Part shown: positions 9,079 through 17,636 of the stretch, one piece after another
How positions within the stretch are numbered: the stretch's first letter is position 1
How the letters are laid out: each line of letters begins with the position of its first letter
Origin: Parasedimentitalea psychrophila
Lineage (GTDB): Bacteria > Pseudomonadota > Alphaproteobacteria > Rhodobacterales > Rhodobacteraceae
Direction of reading: 5' to 3'
DNA: 64,000 nucleotides
NCBI RefSeq assembly: GCF_030285785.1
Contig: NZ_CP127247.1
Span: 3,433,501 to 3,497,500, forward strand
Notes under the pieces: generated by a model
What the model was told of the DNA's origin: nothing
The model's input: only the letters and a program-made list of their open reading frames with translations
Database searches by the model: none
Translations under genes and position numbers: made by a program

Positions 9079-9303
9079 ATGGATACAGCAAACATCACAG
9101 CCAAGCAGGTCATCGCGTGCGTCGGCAAAAAGCAAATCATCCGGCGCATCGGGGTGTCCTGGTACTCAGTCAGGGCTGCCAATACGGCGCAGAGTTTTCC
9201 CGCCAATTGGTACGGGCCACTCAGCATTATGTGCTTTGAAAAAGGCATTGATTGCCCACTCCCTCTGTTCAATATGCGCCCGCTCCTTGACGAGGTGTGT
9301 TGA
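9079..9303 (+). CDS. Cro-like helix-turn-helix protein
   Basis: 74 residues. KQVIACVGKKQIIRRIGVSWYSVRAANTAQSFPANWYGPLSIMCFEKGIDCPLPLFN matches the pattern of small phage DNA-binding proteins in which a helix-turn-helix is followed by FPA(N/S)W and DCP..LF. It is divergent from the repressor and first in the rightward direction, so it likely acts as an early-gene switch. No Shine-Dalgarno sequence is visible. Confidence 0.55.
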   Translation: MDTANITAKQVIACVGKKQIIRRIGVSWYSVRAANTAQSFPANWYGPLSIMCFEKGIDCPLPLFNMRPLLDEVC

Positions 9304-9506
9304 CAAAAAAATTATCACCTTGCCCACCGAATGCAAGACCATACCAGATAAATCAAGCCTTTTGCGCCGCACTGCCGGTAATTGAGCACATCGACGCAAA
9401 TTAGCGCCAATCACGAAAACCAAGTCCCACCAGCCAAAAGAGGCGGGTCGAACCTTGTTCGGTCCACGGCTTCTTGCGGCCTATCAAAACCATAGGAACC
9501 CACAAG

Positions 9507-9818
9507 ATGGACGGCAATTTGAGCAATGAGGAATTTCAGGTAGGCGCCAGCGCTTTGCAGGTTCAGCTTGACGAACTGGCAGACTTGGGCGGCACGGTCA
9601 GCGAGGCGAACGGCGATCTGCGCAGCCTCATCAAACAGATTGTTGACGAAGAGGGCTACCACAAGCGCGCCCTCGGTGTGATCCGCGAAATCGACAAAAT
9701 GTCTGAAACCAAGCGGGCCGATTTCCTGCGCACCTTTGGCCCCATGCTGGACGCAATGCGGGCGGGCAAGTGGGACACCGACACCACCGATATGTTCGAC
9801 CCGGCGGTGGCTGAATGA
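9507..9818 (+). CDS. Prophage protein of unknown function, first gene of the replication-type operon
   Basis: 103 residues from the ATG at 9507 (AGGA upstream); an in-frame ATG at 9474 would add 11 residues. Strongly acidic and predicted helical, with LRSLIKQIVDEEGYHKRALGVIREIDKMSETKRADFLRTF. No family recognised with confidence. Its TGA overlaps the next ATG (ATGA), which indicates translational coupling with the genes to 12298. Confidence 0.6.
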   Translation: MDGNLSNEEFQVGASALQVQLDELADLGGTVSEANGDLRSLIKQIVDEEGYHKRALGVIREIDKMSETKRADFLRTFGPMLDAMRAGKWDTDTTDMFDPAVAE

Positions 9819-10486
9819 AAACCCCGCTCACCCCGGCCCAAGTATTAGATGCGCCGTTGCCTGCGGTGTATGAACAGGCCAAGGCGGCGCTGACCCAATG
9901 CGAGACGATTGACGAGTGCAAGGATTGGTCAGATCGGGCGGCGGCGCTGGCGAGCTATGCCAAACAGGCGAACGACGAGACGCTTGAAAAAAAGGCCCGC
10001 CTTATCCGCAACCGGGCAATCCGGCGCATGGGACAGGTTCTTGAACAGATCGAGCCAGCGACCGGGGCACACCTAAAGCGTATGGGCACCCATACGCTTT
10101 CACGCACAGAGGCAGCGGCGCAGGCGGGGCTTTCCAATAACCAAAAAGCGACCGCCTTGCGCCTAGCGAAAATCCCCGAAAATGAATTTGAGAAATTGAC
10201 CAAGCGTGACGGGCCGCAACCGACCGTCACTGAGTTAGCAGAGCGCGGCACGCAGAAGCGCGAAGTCATCGTGATCGACCACACCGGGGGCCGCGACCCG
10301 AAAGTGTTCAACCGGATCATTCACTTCACCAGTGCGCTTGAATGCGCCGTCGCGGAGTTGAGCGGCAACGCCGACTTGCTCGAACACATGTTGGATTGGG
10401 AACTTGCGGAGGCTCTTGAAGCCGCTGCCCGCTTGCGCCTGATCCTTGACAATTTGGAGGAACACAAATGCAAACCGCAAAGCTGA
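9815..10486 (+). CDS. Prophage hypothetical protein, ParB-like helical type
   Basis: 223 residues, highly charged and helical. The central part (IRNRAIRRMGQVLEQIEP and LSRTEAAAQAGLSNNQKATALRLAKIPENEFEKL) resembles the helix-turn-helix region of phage proteins related to ParB, but no catalytic or nuclease motif is seen. It overlaps its neighbours on both sides (ATGA upstream, 18 bp downstream). A DNA-binding role in phage replication or regulation is likely. Confidence 0.6.
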   Translation: MKTPLTPAQVLDAPLPAVYEQAKAALTQCETIDECKDWSDRAAALASYAKQANDETLEKKARLIRNRAIRRMGQVLEQIEPATGAHLKRMGTHTLSRTEAAAQAGLSNNQKATALRLAKIPENEFEKLTKRDGPQPTVTELAERGTQKREVIVIDHTGGRDPKVFNRIIHFTSALECAVAELSGNADLLEHMLDWELAEALEAAARLRLILDNLEEHKCKPQS

Positions 10487-10824
10487 AAACAGACGTTGCC
10501 GCATTCGTCGGGGATTGCACCGGCGACAACGGCAAGGACGATCACGCCATGACCGACGCGGCGGCAATTGGGGATTATGGCTGTGAAACCCTATCACGGG
10601 CACACAGCGTGGCCTCCATGTCCCTATTCAGCGGGAGGGCAGCCATGAATCGCTGTGTCGCCTGTATGACACCTGTGTGGCAGTTTCGGGTGCAAGCCTA
10701 CCTGCGGGCAGGCTCTGGCGTCGACGATATTGCCCTGTTCCTGCTCCGCCCGCTTGTTGGGGGGCGGTATGAGGCGGCCCTATTGCGTGCCGATGGCACC
10801 TTCGCCGTGTGGTGGCCGGTATGA
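10468..10824 (+). CDS. Small prophage hypothetical protein
   Basis: 118 residues with no recognised domain. It starts at an ATG with GGAGG 7 bp upstream, inside the end of the preceding gene, and its stop overlaps the next start (ATGA). The C-terminal half (YLRAGSGVDDIALFLLRPLVGGRYEAALLRADGTFAVW) looks globular and could bind DNA. Conserved coupling with both neighbours supports it being real. Confidence 0.5.
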   Translation: MQTAKLKTDVAAFVGDCTGDNGKDDHAMTDAAAIGDYGCETLSRAHSVASMSLFSGRAAMNRCVACMTPVWQFRVQAYLRAGSGVDDIALFLLRPLVGGRYEAALLRADGTFAVWWPV

Positions 10825-11687
10825 AGGGGTGGGTTCGCGCACAACGCAGCCGCTTTGAGCACCCCCTCTTTGCAGGTGAAAAGCTGTGCCGCCTCTCCGC
10901 TTGGGATTGGTTGATTGCCCACGCCTGTTACCAGCCGCACCGTGTCAGCGTGGCGGGGAAAATCGTGGAACTGCAACGCGGCCAAATGACCTATTCGGTG
11001 CGTTTCCTGGCGAAGGCATGGGGGTGGAGCAAGACCAGCGTCGCCCGGTATCTTACCCGGTTGCAAACCGAGACAATGATTGAGGTAGAAAGCGGGACGA
11101 GCCGGATCACCATAACTGTTTGTAATTATGAGAAATTTCAAACCGAACCATTGACGACCGATACAGGCGATGATGCAGCCCCCGGTACGGCGGCGGGACA
11201 CGACCGGGACTGCCGCGGGACAGCAGCGGGCCACGAGCGGGACAGCAGCGGGACAAATAAGAATACAAACAATACAAACAATACAATTAATACAATTAAG
11301 AACCCCCACCCCCCCCAAGGGGGCCCGTGTGCAAAAGACCTGCAAGCCGAGTTTGACTATCTTTGGACCTACTACCCCCGCAAGGTGGGCAAAGGCGCAG
11401 CCCTCAAAGCCTACAGCAAGGCCCGCAAGCAAACGCAACGCGATGAAATCACTCAACCGCTTGGCCATTTCATCAGGGCAGTGAAAAGCACAGAGATTTC
11501 CAAAATCCCCCACCTCTCAACCTGGCTGAACGAAACCCGTTGGCTTGACGACCAAAGCCACGCGGCCAACCGCTCAATAACCAGCAGCGAAGGTTTGAAT
11601 GATCTGGTGGGTAAGACCCGCAGCGAAGATTTGAACGTGCTTTTCCCGAACGGCTTTGTGCCCAAACGGGTTGAGGGCGGCAAATGA
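10821..11687 (+). CDS. Phage replication protein, replisome-organiser type
   Basis: About 288 residues. The N-terminal 100 residues contain a winged-helix region (ELQRGQMTYSVRFLAKAWGWSKTSVARYLTRLQTE...ITVCNYEKFQ), typical of phage replication initiators and DnaD/replisome organisers. A low-complexity linker rich in Asn and Thr follows (about 145-170). The C-terminal part begins FDYLWTYYPRKVGKGAALKAYSKARK, also seen in phage replication proteins. It is encoded by ATGA overlaps on both sides. It probably recruits the host helicase to a phage origin. Confidence 0.65.
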   Translation: MKGWVRAQRSRFEHPLFAGEKLCRLSAWDWLIAHACYQPHRVSVAGKIVELQRGQMTYSVRFLAKAWGWSKTSVARYLTRLQTETMIEVESGTSRITITVCNYEKFQTEPLTTDTGDDAAPGTAAGHDRDCRGTAAGHERDSSGTNKNTNNTNNTINTIKNPHPPQGGPCAKDLQAEFDYLWTYYPRKVGKGAALKAYSKARKQTQRDEITQPLGHFIRAVKSTEISKIPHLSTWLNETRWLDDQSHAANRSITSSEGLNDLVGKTRSEDLNVLFPNGFVPKRVEGGK

Positions 11688-12298
11688 ATTACCAGGCCCG
11701 CACCACCAAGATTTTCGCCTTTTTCATGGACGAGCACACCGGCCTGCTGCACCGTTACACCCGCCCCAAGCATCTGGACGCCGACCAAGCCCGCGATGAA
11801 ATTAACGACTTGGTTGAAGACCTCAACAGCAACATTCCCGACCACACTAGCGAGGCAGACATTGCCCGGCTGCTGGACGCCCTGCGCCCGGCGCTGCGCT
11901 GCCGTCATGGTTCGCGCACATGGCCAACCACCAAGGTTTTGTTAGCCGCCCTGACTGACGTGCTGAAAGAGATTTCAACCAAGCCAAACAATGGGGACGC
12001 CGAAGAGAACGCGCTTGCCATGCTGACAGACTGGTATCGCAAGTTTGGCGACCAAATGCCCGCCATGGGATCAACGGCCCGCACGGCAGCGCTTGTGGAT
12101 CGTGGCGTGATGACTGCCCGCGAAGCGCGCAACGCGAATTTCATGCTGAGCGACGACCTAAACGAATTCGCCAAAGAACAGCCCATGGGTCACGACGAAT
12201 GGACCCGGCATATGGAGATAATAGCTCGCCTGTGGCGCGTAACATTCACAGAGGCCGTCGAGCGTGATGGAACCCCCGAACCGATGAGGAGTGAATAA
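11684..12298 (+). CDS. Prophage hypothetical protein downstream of replication gene
   Basis: 204 residues, coupled to the replication protein by an ATGA overlap. Helical and charged, with no clear motif. Its position matches phage genes that work with the replisome organiser or in helicase loading, but nothing in the sequence proves that. Confidence 0.55.
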   Translation: MNYQARTTKIFAFFMDEHTGLLHRYTRPKHLDADQARDEINDLVEDLNSNIPDHTSEADIARLLDALRPALRCRHGSRTWPTTKVLLAALTDVLKEISTKPNNGDAEENALAMLTDWYRKFGDQMPAMGSTARTAALVDRGVMTAREARNANFMLSDDLNEFAKEQPMGHDEWTRHMEIIARLWRVTFTEAVERDGTPEPMRSE

Positions 12299-12299
12299 A

Positions 12300-12665
12300 A
12301 TGGTTAAAACGATCACCCGGCACCTGTTGGAGCCATTGTGGCGCGGGCAAGTAAAGCTCAAGAAAATTGCCAAGCTGATCGAAATGACCACGGCCACCAT
12401 CCGCCGCCGCTCCAACCGCTTTGGGCTGCCCAAGCGCAACAATCAAGGCCGCCTGCTTGTTGAGGTGAACAAGGCCACAGCCCCCGAACGCCAGCCCTTG
12501 CCGCCGCATCCCAACTGGACCGCCAAACAGGATGACGAACTTTTCTCAATGGGCCGCAATTGGCAGCATTGGCACAGCTCCGCCCAATCGCACGGCAAAA
12601 TCATAACACCCGCGGTCACCGGATCAGTACCTGTGGCACCTTTGACAAAGGCGCATTTGCTCTGA
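12300..12665 (+). CDS. Truncated helix-turn-helix prophage protein
   Basis: Starts at ATG 12300 with GAGGAG at 12286. The N-terminus (HLLEPLWRGQVKLKKIAKLIEMTTATIRRRSNRFGLPKRN) is a small helix-turn-helix reminiscent of the GcrA DNA-binding domain, ending in the similar RFGLPKR. A second such motif seems to begin at WTAKQDDELFSM but loses sense after about residue 85. The last 30 residues appear to come from IS debris, so the gene is probably cut by the rearrangement that ends the prophage module. Confidence 0.5.
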   Translation: MVKTITRHLLEPLWRGQVKLKKIAKLIEMTTATIRRRSNRFGLPKRNNQGRLLVEVNKATAPERQPLPPHPNWTAKQDDELFSMGRNWQHWHSSAQSHGKIITPAVTGSVPVAPLTKAHLL

Positions 12666-12960
12666 TGCTGAAGGGCTTGGCGGTATGATCCCAGTTCCGG
12701 CACAACCGAAGATCTGGCTGTGGGCGTCACCGACATGCGGCGGGTTTCAACTCATTGGCCGGGATGGAGCAAGGTGCGCTGCATCAAGGTCCATAGCCAG
12801 ATGAAGGTTTCTGAGCGTCGTGTGTGCCGCGTCCTGGGCCAGCACCGATCCACGCAACGTCGAGTAGGGCTCGAAACAGACATTCTCAAGTATTTGGCAC
12901 GATATTATTCCGCGGGAGCGCCAGCACTACGTTGAAGAAGAGGTTGAGCGGTGACGGCTT
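12640..12960 (+). mobile_element. IS debris with IS3-type orfB start fragment
   Basis: No intact gene here. The plus-strand frame at 12806-12880 reads VSERRVCRVLGQHRSTQRR, a motif found near the start of IS3-family OrfB proteins. The flanking sequence is not coherent. This marks the broken right edge of the prophage module. Confidence 0.55.
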
Positions 12961-12987
12961 GGGGGCTGACCTTTCTTCGGTTCAGGC

Positions 12988-13305
12988 TTACGCGCTTCCG
13001 GTAATTTGAAGCTTTCCGCTGACTTTCGCGCCGCTTTGGGTTGTCATGGTCTGAGCTTCGACATCCACTTGAACGTCCGACGTCGACGCAAGTGTGAGGT
13101 CAGCACATTTGATGCTGCCGGTCTGTTTGCCTTCGATGGTCACGGTTTCTGCTGATACTGCCCCGGCTAGTGATCCATTGGTCCGAACTACGACTGACTT
13201 GGCGGAAACATCGCCAATCACCTTTCCCTTGACTTCGACGCTCCCTTGTTCCGATTTCATGTTACCTTCGATGGTCAGGGCTTCTTCGATGATCGAATTG
13301 GACAT
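12988..13305 (-). CDS. Small bactofilin-like protein
   Basis: 105 residues with repeated short beta strands (IEGNMKSEQGSVEVKGKVIGDVSAKSVVVRTNGSLAGAVSAETVTIEGKQTGSIKCADLTL), the signature of the bactofilin (DUF583) right-handed beta helix. GAGAGG precedes the ATG. Bactofilins polymerise without nucleotides and position wall enzymes or other partners. This one lacks the Pro-rich tails of the core bactofilin at 51371 and has no peptidase neighbour. It lies alone between IS debris and a methyltransferase gene, so its partner is unknown. Confidence 0.8.
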   Translation of the reverse strand: MSNSIIEEALTIEGNMKSEQGSVEVKGKVIGDVSAKSVVVRTNGSLAGAVSAETVTIEGKQTGSIKCADLTLASTSDVQVDVEAQTMTTQSGAKVSGKLQITGSA

Positions 13306-13641
13306 TGCGAAAACCTCTCAGTTTTTTCGTGAAAATTGTCATCTTGAACAGCGAGTTTGGACACATTGCGGCGTCTGTGTAAGATGCTAGGCTCAGGCAT
13401 ACAGTCTCCAAAAAATGGAAGATGTAGCCCTTAGGAACCACGGCTATCGCATTGGTGTCCAAGCTGAGGACTTTGGGGGCAGGGCACGCCAAGGTACCAA
13501 TCGTCGAACGGCGGCTGCGCGGACCTTGATGCACTTCGCCTAATCCGACCGAGTGTCGGCTTTCAGCGGCAGAGCGCCAAAACAGTGCGTAGTGACCCAG
13601 CTTAAAATGGGTGACTATTGATCGCACAAAACACTTTGCGG
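13306..13641. other. Gene-free stretch
   Basis: No convincing coding frame or structured repeat seen between the small bactofilin and the methyltransferase, both read leftward. Confidence 0.35.
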
Positions 13642-14457
13642 TCATACTCGCGCATGTACAACATGAGAGACATGCGGAAATGCCAAGGCGTGGCCGTCAT
13701 AGTAGGAGCCAAAAGTATCCAGATATTCCTGAAGAAGGTTTTGGCGTGTCTCTTCGGGCAGATTTGAGATCGCATCGGCGGCAGGCGTTGAGGACATGTT
13801 CCTTGCCACAAAAGCCCTCCCATCAGAGTGCCGCAGTGTAAGTGTAACGCTCTCGATGCTGATTTCGGTAAAACCAGCCTCAGCAAACAGATCGTTAATC
13901 ACACCGGAATCCGACAAGCTGCAAACTGCGCGGATGGCGTTTGCGGCGTCTTCGCCAATGTACCGTGTGAGGATTTCGATTTGGCCGTTCATCAACGGAT
14001 TGTGTTCAAGGCTTCGCGCTACACAGATCACACACCGTCCACCGACGGTAAGAATACGACGAAACTCTTTCAGGGCAGAAAGCTTGTCAGGAAAGAACTG
14101 AAGACCTTGTTGGCAAAAGACAGCGTCGAAGCTTGCATCGTCGAACGGCAAATTTCCTACGTCTGCTTCGACCCAGTCGATCACTTTACCTTCTTCTTTC
14201 GACTTCGACTTGGCTACAGTCAGCATTCCAGCGTTGATATCCGCACCGACCACCTTTGCATCTGGCCCAACTCGATCAGACGCCATTCGCGCCACAATTC
14301 CGGTGCCACAAGCGGCATCGAGGACAGCTTCTCCAGCGACAAGTTCAGCGCGATTTAGTAGTTCCTGCGCCCAAGGAATGAATATGACAGGAACTAAGTT
14401 CTCTTCATACCGCTCTGCGGCTCCCCAAGAGACCTGCCACCTTAAGTTGGCTTCCAT
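13642..14457 (-). CDS. Class I SAM-dependent methyltransferase
   Basis: 271 residues, UbiE/MenG-like Rossmann methyltransferase. Motif I is VLDAACGTGIVARMA (about 46-60), the acidic end of beta 2 is VVGADINAGML, motif post-II is WVEADVGNLPFDDASFDAVFC, followed by LKEFRRILTVGGRCVI. A strong GGGGAGGA site precedes the ATG. The substrate cannot be told from sequence; the family includes quinone, lipid and small-molecule methyltransferases. It stands alone next to an IS110 copy, so it may be cargo from transfer. Confidence 0.8.
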   Translation of the reverse strand: MEANLRWQVSWGAAERYEENLVPVIFIPWAQELLNRAELVAGEAVLDAACGTGIVARMASDRVGPDAKVVGADINAGMLTVAKSKSKEEGKVIDWVEADVGNLPFDDASFDAVFCQQGLQFFPDKLSALKEFRRILTVGGRCVICVARSLEHNPLMNGQIEILTRYIGEDAANAIRAVCSLSDSGVINDLFAEAGFTEISIESVTLTLRHSDGRAFVARNMSSTPAADAISNLPEETRQNLLQEYLDTFGSYYDGHALAFPHVSHVVHARV

Positions 14458-14643
14458 GTTGTTATCCTCCCCTGCGGTTGGTCATCCCGACGGCCTTTTG
14501 CCGAGCATAAGTATCTTAGAAGAAAACCCCCTATTTACCCAGCGACCATGTTGAGCAGATGGGGTGGATGGCTCCTGCTCCGACCGGCGTCGCTTTGCGC
14601 CATAATGCAGGTGTCGAAATCTGCGAATGAGGGGAGCCACCCA

Positions 14644-15704
14644 ATGCAAGTTACAACAGTTGGCCTCGACCTAGCCAAGAACATCTTTCATGTGCACGGT
14701 ATCACTGATGCAGGTGAAGTCGCATTCAATCGCCCGTTGCGCCGTGCGCAGGTGCTGGCATTTTTTAAGCGCCTTGATCCTTGTTTGGTCGGGATTGAAG
14801 CCTGCGGTACCAGCCATCACTGGGCGCGCGAGCTGAGCCAGGTGGGACATGAAGTACGGCTTATCCCGCCGATGTATGTCAAACCTTATGTGAAGCGCGG
14901 CAAGTCTGACGCGATTGATGCGGAGGCTATTTGCGAAGCAGTCACGCGGCCCACGATGCGGTTTGTTGAAATCAAATCGGTTGACCAACAAGCGCTTCTG
15001 TCCTTGCACCGGGCACGAAGTCTGATTGTTCGACAACGCACCCAATTGATCAATGCGCTTCGCAGTCTGTTGGCCGAGTTTGGTATCTACATTGCCCGTG
15101 GCCTCGCACGGGTGATCAGCTTTGCGCAAAGTGTGGTCGAAGGCGTTGAACTGGAACTTCCCACTATTGCGCAGGACGTGTTCCGCAATCTGTGCCAGCG
15201 GCTTGGAGCCCTTCATGAGCAGGTGAGATGGTATGAGACACGTCTGAGATTGGAGGCGAAGCGAGACGCGCGCGTGAGGCTCTTGCAAACAATACCTGGC
15301 GTCGGCACTGTCACGGCATCTGCGATCGCTGCTAGCATTGGCGATGGCCATCAGTTCAGGAATGGTCGAGAGTTTGCTGCGTGGATAGGATTGACGCCTG
15401 CCAACAAATCGAGTGGTGGGAAAGAGCGATTAGGCCGGATCACCATCCCTCTCGGGACATTGCTGCGCAATGCCCTGCCGGGCAAGGGATGGGTGATCAA
15501 TATCTGCGCCAGCTCCTTGTCGTAGGAATGACATCGCTTGTGCGACAGACTCGATCCCACCCGGAACGGGCGAGCAAATGGCTTACAGCCCTTTTGGAAC
15601 GCAAACCAGCACGCTTAGCAACTGTGGCAATGGCGAATAAAACGGCACGGATCGTCTGGGCAGTTTTGACAAAGAATGAGCCGTACACGCCGAGAACAAT
15701 CTGA
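14644..15704 (+). pseudogene. IS110-family transposase, interrupted by a palindromic repeat
   Basis: The reading frame begins MQVTTVGLDLAKNIFHVHG (first Asp of the DEDD site). GIEACGTSHHWARELS and KSDAIDAEAICEAV follow, then the C-terminal Tnp domain (LLQTIPGVGTVTASAIAASIGDGHQFRNGREFAAWIGLTP). At GRIT (15445) the palindrome of about 42-45 bp enters. The protein then resumes in a different frame as GDQYLRQLLVVGMTSLVRQTRSHPERASKWL and runs to TAA near 15704. The net insertion is not a multiple of three, so the product would be truncated. Confidence 0.8.
15447..15491 (+). repeat. Transposase-associated palindrome, copy 3
   Basis: CCCTCTCGGGA, CATTGC, loop TGC, GCAATG, CCCTGCCGGG, then CAAGGGATG. 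The whole unit is an imperfect inverted repeat: CCC-GGG-CATTGC pairs with GCAATG-CCC-GGG, leaving TCTC opposite TGCC. It interrupts the IS110 transposase gene. Confidence 0.85.
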
Positions 15705-15843
15705 AAAGACCTAAACAACACGAGATAGCAAGACCTGCGAAGTGATGGTGCAAAAGTCAGCCGCAACAACCAAGACACCCCGTCGAATGTCCCGGGCGTT
15801 ATTGCCCGCAAAGCAGAAAGGGACTTGGTTCGCGGAACCCATC

Positions 15844-15884
15844 CACTGCCCGGCAGGGCATTGCGCAGCAATGTCCCGAAAGGG
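15844..15884 (-). repeat. Transposase-associated palindrome, copy 4
   Basis: Reverse-orientation copy, CACTGCCCGGCAGGGCATTGC, loop GCA, GCAATGTCCCGAAAGGG, preceded by CCAT. It lies in the non-coding tail of the IS110, 140 bp after the transposase stop and inside the right inverted repeat. Confidence 0.85.
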
Positions 15885-15986
15885 AGGGCCAGCGGTCAAA
15901 ACCGCGCAAACAGGCCGGACACAAGACTGCTTCTGACAAATGCGCGGATCACCGCAAAAATGTCTTGCTATGCAGGAGCCATCCAC

Positions 15987-16575
15987 ACAAGACATTCGCC
16001 GCGTTGCAGAAATTCGGTAATAAAAGCTCAGACCAGGAATTCGCCGCAGTTGTCACGAACGTCTGCTCAGGGCCGTTCTCGACTGTGAGGGGAGAGGACA
16101 GTCGCCTGATTGCTGCACCCTGCACATTTCGACACAAAGGACGGGTTCCGGACCTTCGCTGCAGTCAGCTCCGACGGCAGCAATGCGCAGTTTGCGTACT
16201 TTGCAAAGTTGGGCCCGCCGGACGCCCAGGCAGAGCGCGAACGGCCCTGGGTCCCCTTGACCATGAGCAAGAATGCCGCAGTGCAGCTTCCCCAAAGTAG
16301 CCGTTTGACGCATTGCGCAGCATTTTGAAGCGCTCTAGGCCCACCTTGGCACATCGATGCCGTCGGGCGGCGGTTACATCATTAGAGCCCGTCAACGGCT
16401 TCTGCGGCACGCCACCAACCAGCCTAGCTATTCTTGCAAAAATCTAAAAAATGTGTAGAACTCTGTGCCACGCAGAAAGCTAAGATTCAGGCACGTTATT
16501 GGTCCTGAAGGACCGACAAATAGAAGCGGTCCCGATAGCGACCAGCCCATCGTAGTCTCTAGGAGGAGACACTAC
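15987..16575. other. Non-coding region with diverged island repeat
   Basis: No gene recognised. 16053-16222 resembles the island intergenic repeat seen at 20240 and 24876 (TCAGGGCCGTTCTCGAC, then a TTGCTGCA..TGCACAT stretch) and the segment at 21046 (GGCAGCAATGCGCAGTT). AGGAGGAGA at 16561-16568 is the ribosome site of the next gene. Confidence 0.45.
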
Positions 16576-17634
16576 GTGACTTGGTGCGGCCTCATATTAC
16601 GATATGGAATCTGCGCGCTTATTGCGACGCACTTTAGTTCTGCCGAGGCATCGATTGGGAAGGTGCTTGAGGTCAAAAACGGCGCAAATATTACGAGTGA
16701 CGGGCGAAGACAGCGCATTTCAGCTGGCATGTCGGTGGATACCGGAGACGTCATCAAAACCAACAAGACCGGTCTAGTTCAACTACTTTTCAATGATGGC
16801 ACAAAAATTGCAGTGGGCCCAAATTCCACGATGACCGTTGACGCATCATTCAATCGTAGAAGCAATCGGGCAAGCCAGTTTAACATTAGCGCCATTGGAG
16901 GATCATTCCGTTTTGTATCAGGAAATAGCAGACGCAAAGCATACACTGTAACCACCCCAACTGCCACGATGGGTGTTCGAGGGACAATATTCGATTTTTG
17001 GGTTTTGTCAGATCGCCAAACGTCAATGGCAATACTTAAGGGCTCAGTGCGCATGTGTGGGAGTAGTGGGAGTTGTTCGTTGGTGAGAGGGTCCTGCAAA
17101 ATTGCAGCGACTACACCTCGCGGAACCATCGGCGTCCCGAACGGACCGCAACAAGCAAGCGCGTTACTTTCTTTAGGTTTCCCCTTCATCTTGTCACAAA
17201 GGGCGCTCAATGAACAATTGCATGCACCAACAGCCGGTTGCAGGCGGCACCAAGTTCCACCAAATCGAGCGATTTTTAATCCCCTAATCAGCCCCCCACC
17301 ACCTTTGGTTCCCTTTGTGCAGCCACCGGTTCCTGCCCCACGGCTTGAGCCAGTTCCTCCTTCGACACCAGATGAACCAGAACCACCCGACGACGAAAGG
17401 ACTGGATTTCCGGGCCAAAGTGGTGATGACGGACCAAGCCAAGGACGAGGTGGCGGCGTTAGCGAAGGCCAAAACGGTTTTGGCACCGGAAATGGCCAGG
17501 GCGCTGCAAAAAGAGAAGAAAGTTCAAATAGCAATGGTGGAAAGGGCCGGGACAACGCTGGAGGTAAAAACCGAGGCAACGCAAATGGTCACGGAAACTC
17601 TGCGGAAAATGGAGGTAGAGGGAAGGATCGTTAG
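16576..17634 (+). CDS. Secreted FecR-domain protein
   Basis: About 352 residues from GTG 16576, chosen because AGGAGGAGA ends 7 bp upstream and a signal peptide follows (TWCGLILRYGICALIATHFSSAEA, cleavage before SIGKV); a GTG at 16465 has neither. Residues about 30-160 are a FecR domain (GKVLEVKNGANITSDGRRQRISAGMSVDTGDVIKTNKTGLVQLLFNDGTKIAVGPNSTM... TATMGVRGTIFDF). The rest is a Pro-rich segment and a Gly/Asn/Arg-rich low-complexity tail without a membrane anchor. It lies 2 bp before a CHASE2-cyclase gene. Exported FecR-type proteins often pair with CHASE2 receptors, so it probably supplies or modulates the periplasmic signal. Confidence 0.8.
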   Translation: MTWCGLILRYGICALIATHFSSAEASIGKVLEVKNGANITSDGRRQRISAGMSVDTGDVIKTNKTGLVQLLFNDGTKIAVGPNSTMTVDASFNRRSNRASQFNISAIGGSFRFVSGNSRRKAYTVTTPTATMGVRGTIFDFWVLSDRQTSMAILKGSVRMCGSSGSCSLVRGSCKIAATTPRGTIGVPNGPQQASALLSLGFPFILSQRALNEQLHAPTAGCRRHQVPPNRAIFNPLISPPPPLVPFVQPPVPAPRLEPVPPSTPDEPEPPDDERTGFPGQSGDDGPSQGRGGGVSEGQNGFGTGNGQGAAKREESSNSNGGKGRDNAGGKNRGNANGHGNSAENGGRGKDR

Positions 17635-17636
17635 GT

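Larger units (their letters stand above)
14564..15986 (+). mobile_element. IS110-family insertion sequence (IS1111-like), inactivated
   Basis: A perfect 15-bp inverted repeat, GTGGATGGCTCCTGC at 14564-14578 and its complement at 15972-15986, brackets a single DEDD-type transposase gene. Sub-terminal inverted repeats are a feature of the IS1111 branch of IS110, so the true ends may lie a few bases further out. Two palindromic repeats sit inside, one in the transposase gene (15447) and one downstream (15844). Confidence 0.75.
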
